Assembly (NCBI GenBank): GCA_946183415.1
Contig: CAMHAM010000002.1
Span: 88,048-152,047 of the forward strand
Source of the DNA: an uncultured Prevotella sp.
GTDB taxonomy: Bacteria; Bacteroidota; Bacteroidia; Bacteroidales; Bacteroidaceae
Reading direction: 5' to 3'
DNA: 64,000 nt
The notes under the pieces are model-generated. The model saw only the letters and a list, made by a program, of their open reading frames with translations. It did no database searches and had not been told where the DNA came from. The first letter of the stretch is position 1, and the number at the start of each line of letters is the position of its first letter. This document shows positions 1 through 8,762 of this stretch, piece after piece. Both the position numbers and the translations under genes were made by a program.

Positions 1-735
1 AGCTCCTGCCAGCAGTGCGCCTATGAGTCCCACCCATGCGCCGATCTTCATGCTCTCAAGAGCAAGTTTCGTGTCGCGCTTCTTCATGAGATACCAACAA
101 CTGACACCTACACAGAAGACTGCACCGATGATCCAGGCAGAGGTGACGGTATGGCAGAACTTGCTGATGGCGAAAGGTGAGAGGGCAACCTCGAAGAACG
201 ATACCATCTCATTGCGCATCGTGTCGGGGTTGAACTCACAACCTACGGGATACTGCATCCAGGCATTGGCTACAAGAATCCACCAGGCAGAGATCGTGGC
301 ACCCAATCCTGTGAGCCAAGTAGAGGCGAGGTGGAAGCCCGGGGATACCTTCTTCCAACCGAAGTACATCACGGCCACGAAAGTCGACTCCATGAAGAAT
401 GCCACGATACCCTCGATAGCCAGTGGCGCACCGAAGATGTCGCCTACGAACCAAGAGTAGTTGCTCCAGTTGGTGCCAAACTCAAACTCAAGGATGATGC
501 CCGTGGCTACTCCCATGGCGAAGTTCACACCGAAAAGCTTCTGCCAGAAGATGGCGGTGTCTTTCCAGAACAGATCCTTCGTACGATAATAATAGGTCTC
601 CATGATGCCCATGATGACCGCCAGTCCGAGGGTCAGGGGCACAAAGAGCCAGTGATAGATTGCCGTGAGGGCGAACTGCGCTCTCGACCAGTCGATGGTT
701 CCGGCATCAATGTCTAAGAAGAGATTGTTGAACAT
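1..735 (-). CDS. cydA: Cytochrome bd ubiquinol oxidase subunit I (partial, runs off left edge)
   Basis: This is the N-terminal 245 codons of the quinol oxidase subunit that carries hemes b558 and b595; the frame stays open to base 1. The start at 735 reads MFNNLFLDIDAGTIDWSRAQ, the classic CydA beginning in which a short amphipathic stretch leads into TM1. 'YHWLFVPLTLG' holds the early conserved His (a heme b595 ligand in characterised CydA). 'GVNFAMGVATG' and 'KFCHTVTSAW' follow, the latter carrying the His that ligates heme b558. Several hydrophobic helices are evident. The gene lies 19 bp downstream of a DUF4492 gene on the same strand, and cydB is expected beyond the left edge. The family identity is very secure; the rest of the protein is outside the window. 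Confidence 0.95.
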   Translation of the reverse strand, partial: MFNNLFLDIDAGTIDWSRAQFALTAIYHWLFVPLTLGLAVIMGIMETYYYRTKDLFWKDTAIFWQKLFGVNFAMGVATGIILEFEFGTNWSNYSWFVGDIFGAPLAIEGIVAFFMESTFVAVMYFGWKKVSPGFHLASTWLTGLGATISAWWILVANAWMQYPVGCEFNPDTMRNEMVSFFEVALSPFAISKFCHTVTSAWIIGAVFCVGVSCWYLMKKRDTKLALESMKIGAWVGLIGALLAGA

Positions 736-754
736 AATATCTGTAATTTAATGT

Positions 755-979
755 TTAATCTTTCACAGCGCGGTCGGTGAGTTCTGTGGCAACAAAGCCC
801 GCTTCGTCGCCCTGGGCATGCTGCTTGAGGAAATTAGGGAAGAAAAACAACTTCAGTACAGCAAAGATAATAAACAGCTTGATGAGGATGATAGTCCACA
901 ACGTACGACCCAGGCGCATGTGGCGTAAGCCGTCAGAATAAAGGTCGTAGGCTCTGTAGAGAAAACTGTCTTTTCGCAT
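755..979 (-). CDS. DUF4492 small membrane protein, cydA-linked
   Basis: A 74-residue protein with one strongly hydrophobic segment (about residues 26-46, 'LWTIILIKLFIIFAVLKLFF'), preceded by the 'RLGRTLW' stretch and ending in a polar tail. This is the DUF4492 pattern: a small uncharacterised protein of Bacteroidota that is usually encoded just before cytochrome bd. I chose the ATG at 979 (MRKDSFLYRAYD) over the upstream ATG at 1003, because the latter lies inside the predicted -7 promoter element (1001-1008). By location it may be an accessory or assembly factor of the bd oxidase, comparable to CydX-type small subunits elsewhere, but that role is inferred from neighbourhood only. Confidence 0.85.
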   Translation of the reverse strand: MRKDSFLYRAYDLYSDGLRHMRLGRTLWTIILIKLFIIFAVLKLFFFPNFLKQHAQGDEAGFVATELTDRAVKD

Positions 980-1000
980 ATTACATAGGTTTTTATTTTG

Positions 1001-1032
1001 CAAATATACGTTATTTATTTTTAAGTTCCAAA
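1001..1032 (-). promoter_or_regulatory. Bacteroidota-type promoter for DUF4492-cydA
   Basis: On the minus strand TTTGG (1032-1028) is followed after 19 bp by TATATTTG (1008-1001), matching the -33/-7 consensus TTTG and TAnnTTTG. It sits about 20 bp before the chosen DUF4492 start. Confidence 0.75.
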
Positions 1033-1060
1033 TAAATTAGGCATAAAACTGCAAATTTCT

Positions 1061-1091
1061 TTTGTTTTCTCCTAAATATTATATAATTTTG
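1061..1091 (+). promoter_or_regulatory. Bacteroidota-type promoter for the 1140 gene / efflux operon
   Basis: TTTG (1061-1064), a 19-bp spacer and TAATTTTG (1084-1091) match the -33/-7 consensus. It lies back to back with the cyd promoter. The site rules out the upstream in-frame start at 1062 and supports the ATG at 1140. Confidence 0.75.
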
Positions 1092-1139
1092 CAGCCGGAA
1101 ATAAAGACTGGTGACATCAAGAATATAGATCTTTCATAT

Positions 1140-2012
1140 ATGAATAAGAAAATATTGATTCCATTGCTGGTTGTCATCCTTGCTTTGGCAGCAGGATCGG
1201 TCTGGCTGTTCCTGAGTCTTCAGGAGCAGCGGCAGGTCAATCAGGATATGCAGGAACTGGCAGAACTCGACAAGCAGGAGATGGAAAACGAATATGAGCG
1301 ATTCGCACTGCAGTACAGTGAGATGAAGACGCAGATTAATAATGACTCAATCATTCAGCAGTTGACGGAGGAACAGATGAAGACGCAGCAGCTCCTCGAG
1401 GAACTGAAGCGTGTGAAGGCCTCCGATGCCCGTGAGATAGCCCGTCTGAAGAAGGAACTGGCCACGGTGCGTGCCGTGCTGCGCGACTACGTGTTGCAGA
1501 TCGACTCACTGAACCGCCTGAATGAGAGCCTGAAACAGGAGAATACCACCGTGAAGGCAGAGCTCGAGCAACGCACCCAGCAAGTGGCTGGTCTGAGTAG
1601 TGAAAAGGCTTCGCTCTCACAGAAAGTGGCTATCGCCGCACAGCTCGATGCGACGAATATCAGTCTGCAGCTATTGAACAAACGTGGTAAGAATGCCAAG
1701 AAACTGAAGGACTGCACACAGATGAAGACAAGTTTCGTAATCACGAAGAACGTGACGGCTTCGAATGGCAACCGTACCATCTACGTGCGCATACAGAATC
1801 CTGGCGGTAATGTGCTTGGCGGTGGCGGTACTTTCGCTTACGAGAACCGGCAGTTGGAATGCTCTGCCAAGAAGACTGTTGAATATACGGGTGAGGAAAC
1901 GCCTGTGACGGTCTATTGGAATGTGTCGCAGATGCTTGAGGCGGGCGACTACCGTGTGAGTGTCTTTGCTGATGGTAATATGATAGGTACGAGATCATTT
2001 AGTTTTAAATAA
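1140..2012 (+). CDS. Membrane-anchored coiled-coil protein of unknown function
   Basis: A 290-residue protein. Residues about 4-24 form one hydrophobic N-terminal segment (signal anchor). Residues about 25-165 are a long, highly charged heptad-rich coiled coil (rich in E, K, Q and L). The C-terminal about 110 residues look globular and beta-rich, with a Gly-rich stretch 'GGNVLGGGGTF'. The topology suggests an inner-membrane anchor with a periplasmic coiled coil and a sensor or binding domain. No family is recognised with confidence. It is 3 bp from the TolC-like gene and shares its promoter, so it may be part of the export machine at 2016-6952. The start was chosen from the promoter position. 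Confidence 0.7.
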   Translation: MNKKILIPLLVVILALAAGSVWLFLSLQEQRQVNQDMQELAELDKQEMENEYERFALQYSEMKTQINNDSIIQQLTEEQMKTQQLLEELKRVKASDAREIARLKKELATVRAVLRDYVLQIDSLNRLNESLKQENTTVKAELEQRTQQVAGLSSEKASLSQKVAIAAQLDATNISLQLLNKRGKNAKKLKDCTQMKTSFVITKNVTASNGNRTIYVRIQNPGGNVLGGGGTFAYENRQLECSAKKTVEYTGEETPVTVYWNVSQMLEAGDYRVSVFADGNMIGTRSFSFK

Positions 2013-2015
2013 AGG

Positions 2016-3473
2016 ATGGTAAATAGAATAACAGGAACGTTGTTGGCGGTTTTTCTTGCGCTTCCGTCGGGGGCGCAGAGAATACTGTCGCTCGACAGTT
2101 GTCGGCAGATGGCCCTGAGCAATAATAAGCAGCTGGGCATCTCGAAACTGAAGCAAGGTGTGGCGGCCAACCTGCGAAAATCGGCTCGCACAAAGTATCT
2201 GCCCCATGTAAGTGCCGTCGGTACTTATGAATTTACCAGCAAGCCTATTTCCTTGCTGAGTTCGGAGCAGCAGGCTGAGTTCAGTCATCTTGGAACAGCT
2301 TTCGCAGGAAGCATCTCGCAGAGTCTGGCCCCGATGATGCAGCAGGATCCGAAGATGGCAGCCGTGATGGGACAGTTAGGCCCAACGCTGGAAACAGCCA
2401 TGAACGGTTTGGGCCAAAAGATCGTCGATGCCTTCGATACCGACACGCGTCATGTCTTGGCAGGGTCTGTCATGCTGACGCAGCCGCTTTTCATGGGCGG
2501 GAGTATTGTCGCCCTCAACAAGATGGCCGATATCAGTGAGAAACTGGCAGAAAACTCTACTGAAGCCCGTCGCCAGGCTACGATCTATCGCATTGATCAG
2601 GCTTACTGGCAGGTGGTGTCGCTTCATCATAAGAAAAAGTTGGCAGAGAGCTACCGCGACCTGGTGAAGAAACTCAGCGGTGATGTGCATAAGATGATCG
2701 ACGAAGGGGTTGCCACCAAGAGCGACGGCCTGAGTGTGGACGTCAAGGTGAATGAGGCTGAGATGACCCTGACCAAGGTGAACGACGGGCTGGTGCTTTC
2801 GCGCATGCTGCTGAACCAGCTTTGCGGACTCCCGCTGAATGAATCCGTGACACTCGAAGACGAGCAGGTAGAGAATATTGCCGTCGTGGAGCTCACACCC
2901 GAGCTGGATGTGGAACGGGCTGTGGATAACCGTCCTGAGCTGAAGATGCTCCAGAACACCGTTGACCTGACTAAGCAGACGACGAACGTGCTCCGTGCCG
3001 GGCACATGCCTCAGTTGCTCCTGACGGGAGGCTATGCCGTGAGCAATCCGAATGTGCTGGACGGCTTCCAGCGTAAGTTCGGCGGGTTCTGGCATGTGGG
3101 TGTCATGATGCGCGTGCCCATCTGGAACTGGGGCGATGTGATGTACAAGGTGCGTGCATCCAAAGGTGCTACCTCTATCGCCAAGCTCGAACTAGAGGAG
3201 GCTCGCGAACTGATAGAGCTTCAGGTGAATCAGAATACTTTCAAGGTAGACGAGGCCAACAAGAAGCTTGTGATGGCTCAGTCGAATATACAGCGTGCAG
3301 AAGAAAACCTGCGCATGGCGAACCTTGGTTTCAGCGAGGGCGTGATAACACCGGCTACGGTGATGGAGGCCCAGACCGCCTGGCTGCAGGCACGTTCGCA
3401 GAAGATTGATGCCGAGATTGACGTCAAGCTCTCGCAGGTGGATCTGCAGAAGGCATTGGGAACCTTGGAATGA
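2016..3473 (+). CDS. TolC-family outer membrane efflux protein
   Basis: A 485-residue outer-membrane channel subunit. An N-terminal signal peptide ends near 'LPSGAQ'. It is followed by the typical TolC opening 'LSLDSCRQMALSNNKQLG' and by two repeats of long alpha-helical segments, including 'RPELKMLQNTVDLTKQ' before the second half and a C-terminal helical hairpin ending 'LSQVDLQKALGTLE'. Length and the duplicated helical design fit the OEP family. The next gene is an HlyD-type adaptor and then come two ABC-2 permeases, so this protein should supply the outer-membrane exit duct of a tripartite exporter. The substrate cannot be read from the sequence. Confidence 0.92.
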   Translation: MVNRITGTLLAVFLALPSGAQRILSLDSCRQMALSNNKQLGISKLKQGVAANLRKSARTKYLPHVSAVGTYEFTSKPISLLSSEQQAEFSHLGTAFAGSISQSLAPMMQQDPKMAAVMGQLGPTLETAMNGLGQKIVDAFDTDTRHVLAGSVMLTQPLFMGGSIVALNKMADISEKLAENSTEARRQATIYRIDQAYWQVVSLHHKKKLAESYRDLVKKLSGDVHKMIDEGVATKSDGLSVDVKVNEAEMTLTKVNDGLVLSRMLLNQLCGLPLNESVTLEDEQVENIAVVELTPELDVERAVDNRPELKMLQNTVDLTKQTTNVLRAGHMPQLLLTGGYAVSNPNVLDGFQRKFGGFWHVGVMMRVPIWNWGDVMYKVRASKGATSIAKLELEEARELIELQVNQNTFKVDEANKKLVMAQSNIQRAEENLRMANLGFSEGVITPATVMEAQTAWLQARSQKIDAEIDVKLSQVDLQKALGTLE

Positions 3474-3516
3474 GAAGTGGTAAAGGAAAAAGAACAAGTA
3501 AAAAAGTTTTGATATT

Positions 3517-4503
3517 ATGTCAGCAAAAAGTCAACATAACAATATTCTGCTTGCCATCGCAGGCTTCGTGACAGTAGTGATTATTGTAGCAGTGATAGGA
3601 TTCTTCGCCTTCGATCGCGACCCGGAGATCATTCAGGGACAGGTTGAAGTGTCGGAGTACCGCGTGTCGAGCAAGGTGCCGGGACGTATACTTGAGCTCC
3701 GTGTGAAAGAGGGCGACTATGTGAAGGTAGGCGATACCCTTGCCATCCTCGATGCTCCGGAGGTACGTGCGAAGATGGAGCAGGCCCAGAGTGCCCAGAG
3801 TGCGGCGGCAGCCTTGGAGCTCAAGGCACAAAACGGTGCCCGCAAGGAGCAGATTCAGGGTGCCTACAGTGTGCTGCAGCAGGCTAAGGCAGGTTTTGAG
3901 ATTGCCGAGAAGTCATATACCCGCATCCAGCGTCTCTACGACGAGGGTGTGATGAGTGCCCAAAAGCGCGACGAGGTCTATGCCAACTACAAGGCAATGG
4001 AGGCTCAGATGAAGGCAGCCCAGAGCCAGTATGACATGGCTGTCAACGGTGCACGTGTGGAGGATAAGATGGCTGCTGCCGCTCAGGTGGGTCGCGCCAA
4101 GGGTGCCGTGCAGGAAGTGAATTCCTATATCCACGAGACTGTGCAGACGGCCCAGATGGAGGGTGAGGTAAGCGATGTCTATCCGAAGGTTGGTGAACTC
4201 GTAGGTACTGGTTCTCCTATCATGTCTATTGCTGTGATGCAGGATATGTGGGGCACATTCAATGTGCGCGAGGATCAGTTAAACGGTTTGAAGGTAGGTT
4301 CAGAACTGACGGCTTTCGTACCAGCTTTCAATAAGGAGATAAAGATGAAGGTGTACTACCTGAAGGACCAGGGCTCTTATGCCGTATGGAAGGCCACTAA
4401 GGCCAATGGTCAGTACGATCTGAAGACCTTCGAAGTCAAGGCTCGTCCTGTGGATAAGCTCGATGGTCTGCGTCCAGGTATGTCTTTGATTATTAAAAAA
4501 TAA
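3517..4503 (+). CDS. HlyD/EmrA-type periplasmic adaptor (membrane fusion protein)
   Basis: A 328-residue adaptor that links inner-membrane permeases to TolC. One TM helix lies near residues 10-30. A lipoyl/barrel half-motif follows ('SSKVPGRILELRVKEGDYVKVGD', about residues 47-69), then a long alpha-helical hairpin (about 85-205) rich in A, Q, E and K. The second barrel half begins near 'GEVSDVYPKVGELVGTGSPI', and the C-terminus 'DGLRPGMSLIIKK' is typical of the family. It lies 43 bp after the TolC gene and 9 bp before the first permease. The architecture matches the YhiI/YbhG subgroup that partners with ABC-2 permeases. Confidence 0.93.
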   Translation: MSAKSQHNNILLAIAGFVTVVIIVAVIGFFAFDRDPEIIQGQVEVSEYRVSSKVPGRILELRVKEGDYVKVGDTLAILDAPEVRAKMEQAQSAQSAAAALELKAQNGARKEQIQGAYSVLQQAKAGFEIAEKSYTRIQRLYDEGVMSAQKRDEVYANYKAMEAQMKAAQSQYDMAVNGARVEDKMAAAAQVGRAKGAVQEVNSYIHETVQTAQMEGEVSDVYPKVGELVGTGSPIMSIAVMQDMWGTFNVREDQLNGLKVGSELTAFVPAFNKEIKMKVYYLKDQGSYAVWKATKANGQYDLKTFEVKARPVDKLDGLRPGMSLIIKK

Positions 4504-4512
4504 GCGTTAAGA

Positions 4513-5682
4513 GTGAAATACCTCTTTAATATATGGCAGGTAGCGAAACGTGAGTGCAAGATCCTTCGCGTGAATCGCATTTACGTCATCAGCATGGTGA
4601 TCTTCCCATTGCTGGCGATGTTGTTCTTTACTACGTTGATGGATGAAGGACTGCCCGAGGATATGCCTGTGGGGGTCGTCGACCTCGATAATACGTCCAC
4701 GTCACGTGGACTGATCCGTCGCCTCGATGCTTTCCAAAGTTCGCGCGTCGTCGCCCATTATCCATCGGTAACTGAGGCTCGTCGCGCCATTCATGAGAAC
4801 CAGATCTATGCGTTCCTTTATATTCCCAAGGGAACTACCGATCAATTGCTTTCCAGCCGCAGGCCTAAGATATCCTATTATTATAATATGGCATCGGTGA
4901 TGTCGGGATCACTACTGATGAAGGACCTGAAAACCATTTCCAACCTCGGCTCTGCCGCTGTGGGGCAAGCAACGATGCGGGCCAAGGGTTATACGCAGGA
5001 ACAGATGATGGCATTCCTTCAGCCCATCCGTATCGACCTTCACCAGATAGCTAATCCATGGACAAACTATAATGCCTATCTGTCGACAGTATTTGTTACG
5101 GGTGTCATGATGCTGTTCATGTTCCTTATCTCGGCCTATTCCATCGGTATGGAACTGAAGTTTGGGCGAGGCAAAGAGTGGCTGAAGGTGGCCGATGGTA
5201 ATATGGTGGTGGCCATCTTAGGCAAATATCTCCCTCAGGCACTCGTCTGGCTGACGCTGATCTTCGTCTATGAATTTTATCTCTTCGGCTATCTCCATTT
5301 CCCCTATTTGGGAAGTGTGTGGAACATATTTTTCCTGGGGTTGCTCGAGGTGTTTGCATCTATCGGATTCGGTATTTTCGCCTTTGGTCTGATGCCATCT
5401 CTGCGCATGTCGATGAGTGTGTGCTCGCTCTGGGCAGTCCTCAGTTTCTCACTGGCAGGCTCCGCTTTCCCAGTGATGGGTATGGATGGCCCCATCCAGT
5501 CTCTCTCATGGCTCTTTCCTCTGCGCCATTATTTTATGGTGTACCAGATAACTGTGTTCAACGGCTTCCCGTTCATCAATGCTTGGTTCCACATCGCGGC
5601 CCTACTGGCTTTCAGCCTGTTGCCTTGGCTCGTCATGTCGAAGATAAAAAATGCAATGCTTACTTATGTCTATATTCCATAA
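4513..5682 (+). CDS. ABC-2 family transporter permease (first of pair)
   Basis: A 389-residue integral membrane protein of the YhhJ/YbhS ABC-2 type. TM1 lies at about residues 22-42. A large extracytoplasmic domain follows, holding 'GVVDLDNTSTSRGL' and an 'AFLYIPKG' stretch, and then five or more TM helices with the conserved 'LSWLFPLRHYF' near the C-terminus. Translation starts at a GTG at 4513, since no ATG fits the reading frame near the preceding stop. It overlaps the next permease gene by about 17 bp. ABC-2 permeases need an ATPase and none is encoded in this operon. Confidence 0.9.
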   Translation: MKYLFNIWQVAKRECKILRVNRIYVISMVIFPLLAMLFFTTLMDEGLPEDMPVGVVDLDNTSTSRGLIRRLDAFQSSRVVAHYPSVTEARRAIHENQIYAFLYIPKGTTDQLLSSRRPKISYYYNMASVMSGSLLMKDLKTISNLGSAAVGQATMRAKGYTQEQMMAFLQPIRIDLHQIANPWTNYNAYLSTVFVTGVMMLFMFLISAYSIGMELKFGRGKEWLKVADGNMVVAILGKYLPQALVWLTLIFVYEFYLFGYLHFPYLGSVWNIFFLGLLEVFASIGFGIFAFGLMPSLRMSMSVCSLWAVLSFSLAGSAFPVMGMDGPIQSLSWLFPLRHYFMVYQITVFNGFPFINAWFHIAALLAFSLLPWLVMSKIKNAMLTYVYIP

Positions 5683-6952
5683 GCTATACGGTGCAATACA
5701 AGATGCCGCTTTCATCTGGCACGAAGAGATGAAGCAGGTGCTGAAGGATGAGGGCGTACTCATCTTCTGTATTATCGTGCCTATTGTCTATCCGCTGCTT
5801 TATTCCTGGATCTACAACAATGAGGTAGTCCATGAGGTTCCTGTTGTCGTAGTCGATCAGTCGCATAGTCAGCTCTCACGTCAGTTTATCCGTATGTGCG
5901 ATGCCTCACCCGATGTAAAGGTGATTTCCTATGCAGGCAATATAGAAGAGGCAAAGTCCGTCGTCAGCCGTCAGGCAGCCAAGGGCATCTATCTCATACC
6001 CGCAGATTTCGCTACCCATATCAACCGTATGGAACAGGGTGTTATCAGCGTCTATTGCGACATGTCATTGATGCTCACGTATAAGGCTATCTACCAGACA
6101 TCTGTTGCCGTGTCGCAGACGATGGGAGCTGAGATTCAGAAACGGGTATCAGGCAATTATACCGATCGTGAGGATCTTATTACCACGCGCCCGCTCGACT
6201 TTGCCGATGTGCCCATCTTTAATCCTGCAGGAGGTTATGGTAACTTCATCATCCCTGCCGTGCTCATGCTCATCCTCCAGCAGACACTCGTGCTGGGTAT
6301 CGGACTGGCAGCAGGTACGGCCCGCGAGCGTAATCGCTTCGAGGATCTGGTGCCTATCCATAAGTGTTATGGGGGAGTCTACCGCATCGTGGGCGGTAAG
6401 GCCATGTGTTATATCATGATCTATATTTTCATGGCAGCTTGGCTTACGATCATCGTTCCGAGGTTATTCTCTTTCCTGACCCTTATTCACTGGCAGGATT
6501 TGTTAGCTCTGATGATACCTTATCTGCTGGCTTGTGTATTCTTTGGTATGACGGTATCATGCCTTGTGCGTTATCGTGAGAATGTCATGCTCATTATGGT
6601 ATTCGTTTCTGTGCCCTTGTTGTTCCTTAGTGGTGTGTCGTGGCCACAGTCTAATATTCCTGGCGTATGGCAAGGCATCTCCTGGCTTTTTCCCAGTACC
6701 TTTGGCATCCGTGCTTTCGTACGCATGAACACACTTGGTGGAACACTCAGCGATGTATTGCTCGAGGTTCGTTGCCTATGGATTCATGTGGCAGTCTACT
6801 TTGGAGTCGCCTGTCTGGTGTATGGTCACCAGCTGCGACTCTCGCGTAAGCATGCCAGGGAACGTCTTATTTATCTGCGTCGCAAACGTGAGATTCGTCA
6901 GCAGTTGAAGCAGCGACATAGTCGTACAGATAATCCGAAACTTCCACATTAA
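5666..6952 (+). CDS. ABC-2 family transporter permease (second of pair)
   Basis: A 428-residue paralogue of the preceding gene with the same layout: TM1, a periplasmic domain ('VVVVDQSHSQLSRQF' matches the 'VVDLDNTSTSRGL' segment of the first), then a TM bundle with 'GVSWPQSNIPGVWQGISWLFP'. A basic C-terminal tail follows the last helix. The ATG at 5666 (MSIFHKLYG) was preferred over 5651. The gene ends in a 4-bp convergent overlap with the AMP-ligase gene on the other strand, leaving no room for a separate terminator. It probably forms a heterodimer with the first permease. Confidence 0.9.
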   Translation: MSIFHKLYGAIQDAAFIWHEEMKQVLKDEGVLIFCIIVPIVYPLLYSWIYNNEVVHEVPVVVVDQSHSQLSRQFIRMCDASPDVKVISYAGNIEEAKSVVSRQAAKGIYLIPADFATHINRMEQGVISVYCDMSLMLTYKAIYQTSVAVSQTMGAEIQKRVSGNYTDREDLITTRPLDFADVPIFNPAGGYGNFIIPAVLMLILQQTLVLGIGLAAGTARERNRFEDLVPIHKCYGGVYRIVGGKAMCYIMIYIFMAAWLTIIVPRLFSFLTLIHWQDLLALMIPYLLACVFFGMTVSCLVRYRENVMLIMVFVSVPLLFLSGVSWPQSNIPGVWQGISWLFPSTFGIRAFVRMNTLGGTLSDVLLEVRCLWIHVAVYFGVACLVYGHQLRLSRKHARERLIYLRRKREIRQQLKQRHSRTDNPKLPH

Positions 6953-8277
6953 TCTTTAATGTTTAATGCATACCGTTTCCTGTCAAGTTTGCCATTGAAG
7001 GTCCTGGCTACCTTTTCCACTTGTTCGTAGAGCATCGGCACCTTGTAGGCTTCCAGTCGCCCTTTCAAGTGCAGGGCCAGTTCGCGCTTGTTCAGTTGCT
7101 CCCCGTCGCTCATCACCACGAGCAGTTTCAAGGCACGTCCTGTGATAGGGTGTTCAATGGCAATGCAGATACAGTCCTTCAGTCTGGGGTATGACATAGC
7201 GGCGTCTTCCACTTCAGTGGGAGCCACCTTGAAGCCCCCCACGTTGATCACGTCATCCTCGCGCCCTTTCAGGTGCAGCAGTCCGTCCTCGTCGATCATG
7301 CCGATGTCGGAAGTGTATACGGTGTCGCCCCTCAGGATCGAGGCTGTCCTTTCAGGATCGCCCACGTAGCCGCTCATCAGCGTGTCACCTTGACAGGCAA
7401 TCAGTCCGCCCTCGGTGATGATGAGCTTTGAGTGCTTCATGGTTCTGCCCAGACATCCCGCCACGCACTTGCCGCCGTTATAGTTATAGGTGGCAATGAT
7501 ACCCGTTTCCGTCGAGGCGTAAGTGTTGTAGAGCCTCGTCTTTGGCAATAGTTGGCACAACGCCTCCATGTCGGCCTGCGAAATGGCAGCAGCCCCCGTC
7601 TCGATGAAATCTATCTTGTCGGCATACCTTGCGAGCTGTTTGCTGCTAAACTGTATGAGCATCCTAATGCTGGCAGGCACGAGGAAAGTTGCCATCTTCT
7701 CAGCCGGATAGTCGAAGGCTGCGAAAAACTTATTCATATCCTTCAGCCCGTCAACGATTATCAAGGTAGCCCCCAACACGATGATGGGGTATATCTTCGA
7801 CAGACTGCCGATATGGTTCAGAGGTCCGTTCACCACGAATGCCAACTCGTGGGTAAAGCCTTGGCCATCGATGAGGTTCTCAGCATCCGCAATGATGGTG
7901 CGATGACTGATCATCACCCCCTTCGACCTGCCTGTAGTGCCTGTCGTATAGAGAATGTCAGCCGTGCCCTCAGGGGTCGTGTTTGCCCCCAGCCACTGGG
8001 CTATTTGCTGAAACGTCGCTTCGGGCATGTCGCGCTCCAGGGGGGCAGCCACGCAGCCAGCCATGTGCAGAGCGAAGTACTCCACGAGATATGCCACCGT
8101 CGGGTAGGCTCTCAGGGCAACGATCTGTCCTGGGTGGTAGAGATTCTTCAGCGCTTCCGTCCTGACGAGAACCCGTTCGTAGAGTGCCTCGTAGGTACAC
8201 ACCTCTTCACCGCAGACAACAGCCGTTTTCTGCGGATAGCGTTTAGCGCTTATTTCCAGATAGTCCTCAAGTATCAC
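6949..8277 (-). CDS. Class I AMP-forming acyl/aryl-ACP ligase, probable aryl polyene starter activation
   Basis: A 442-residue adenylate-forming enzyme. The P-loop-like motif reads 'ILYTTGTTGRSKGVMIS' (about residue 110). 'TYASTETG', 'YTSDIGMIDEDGLLHLKGREDD' and the C-terminal lysine motif region 'FNGKLDRKRY' follow in family order. It is shorter than typical CoA ligases because the N-terminal domain is compact. It overlaps the preceding ACP gene by 4 bp, and that pairing suggests it loads an acid onto this ACP. In aryl polyene pathways an AMP ligase activates an aromatic acid such as 4-hydroxybenzoate or a coumarate; the substrate here is inferred. Base composition resembles the surrounding chromosome, unlike the AT-rich operon that starts divergently. 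Confidence 0.88.
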   Translation of the reverse strand: MILEDYLEISAKRYPQKTAVVCGEEVCTYEALYERVLVRTEALKNLYHPGQIVALRAYPTVAYLVEYFALHMAGCVAAPLERDMPEATFQQIAQWLGANTTPEGTADILYTTGTTGRSKGVMISHRTIIADAENLIDGQGFTHELAFVVNGPLNHIGSLSKIYPIIVLGATLIIVDGLKDMNKFFAAFDYPAEKMATFLVPASIRMLIQFSSKQLARYADKIDFIETGAAAISQADMEALCQLLPKTRLYNTYASTETGIIATYNYNGGKCVAGCLGRTMKHSKLIITEGGLIACQGDTLMSGYVGDPERTASILRGDTVYTSDIGMIDEDGLLHLKGREDDVINVGGFKVAPTEVEDAAMSYPRLKDCICIAIEHPITGRALKLLVVMSDGEQLNKRELALHLKGRLEAYKVPMLYEQVEKVARTFNGKLDRKRYALNIKD

Positions 8278-8501
8278 TTCTTTTCGCTGATTTTCTTCTC
8301 AACCATACTGACGATGCTATCCAGCGTCTTCAAGTTCTTGGGTGTAGCGTCCTGTGCCTCCAGCTTGATACCGAATTCATCAGAGAGCATCATCAGGATG
8401 GTAGTTACACCCAAAGAGTCGAGCTCACTGAACAGGAAGTCTGAATCGAAGTCCACCAGTGGCAGTGCATCCTCTAGCATGGTCTTTATTTTTTCTTTCA
8501 T
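8274..8501 (-). CDS. Acyl carrier protein paired with the AMP ligase
   Basis: A 75-residue ACP. The phosphopantetheine attachment Ser sits in 'FSELDSLGVTTILMMLSDEF' and is followed by a typical helix III region. The start at 8501 (MKEKIKTML) was chosen rather than 8534, because the latter overlaps the -7 promoter element. The stop overlaps the start of the AMP-ligase gene (ATGA-type coupling), so the two are probably made together as a loading module. Confidence 0.88.
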   Translation of the reverse strand: MKEKIKTMLEDALPLVDFDSDFLFSELDSLGVTTILMMLSDEFGIKLEAQDATPKNLKTLDSIVSMVEKKISEKK

Positions 8502-8531
8502 CGTGCGTACCTTATTTATAATAATCGGCTG

Positions 8532-8563
8532 CAAAGGTACGAACTTTCTTCCAATCTTCCAAA
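8532..8563 (-). promoter_or_regulatory. Promoter for the ACP/AMP-ligase pair
   Basis: Minus strand: TTTGG (8563-8559), 19 bp, TACCTTTG (8539-8532). This is a very good match to the Bacteroidota consensus, about 30 bp ahead of the ACP start. Confidence 0.8.
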
Positions 8564-8762
8564 TTTATCATAGAGTTTTATCCGAGCCTGAAGGAGAGGT
8601 TGGTGCATTCAATTCTCTATCAACTATGACTTGTAGGCTATTATTATTTAGTCGGCAAATGAAAATGTAAATTTGAAACGTTAGAATTATCGTGGATAAT
8701 GTTTATAAGTTTATTTTTTGCACTTTTCAGCATACAAATTCTTTAATCTCATTTAAAATGTG

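Noticed and set aside
23..717. Plus-strand open frames at 23-460 and 331-717
   Set aside because: They are antisense shadows of cydA, which is open on the minus strand from 735 to base 1 and has all family motifs.
1062..1139. Longer N-terminus of the coiled-coil protein
   Set aside because: It would start inside the promoter; the ATG at 1140 gives a normal signal anchor.
7552..8670. A 372-codon plus-strand frame
   Set aside because: Antisense to the AMP ligase and ACP genes; its translation lacks any domain and it crosses the divergent promoter region.
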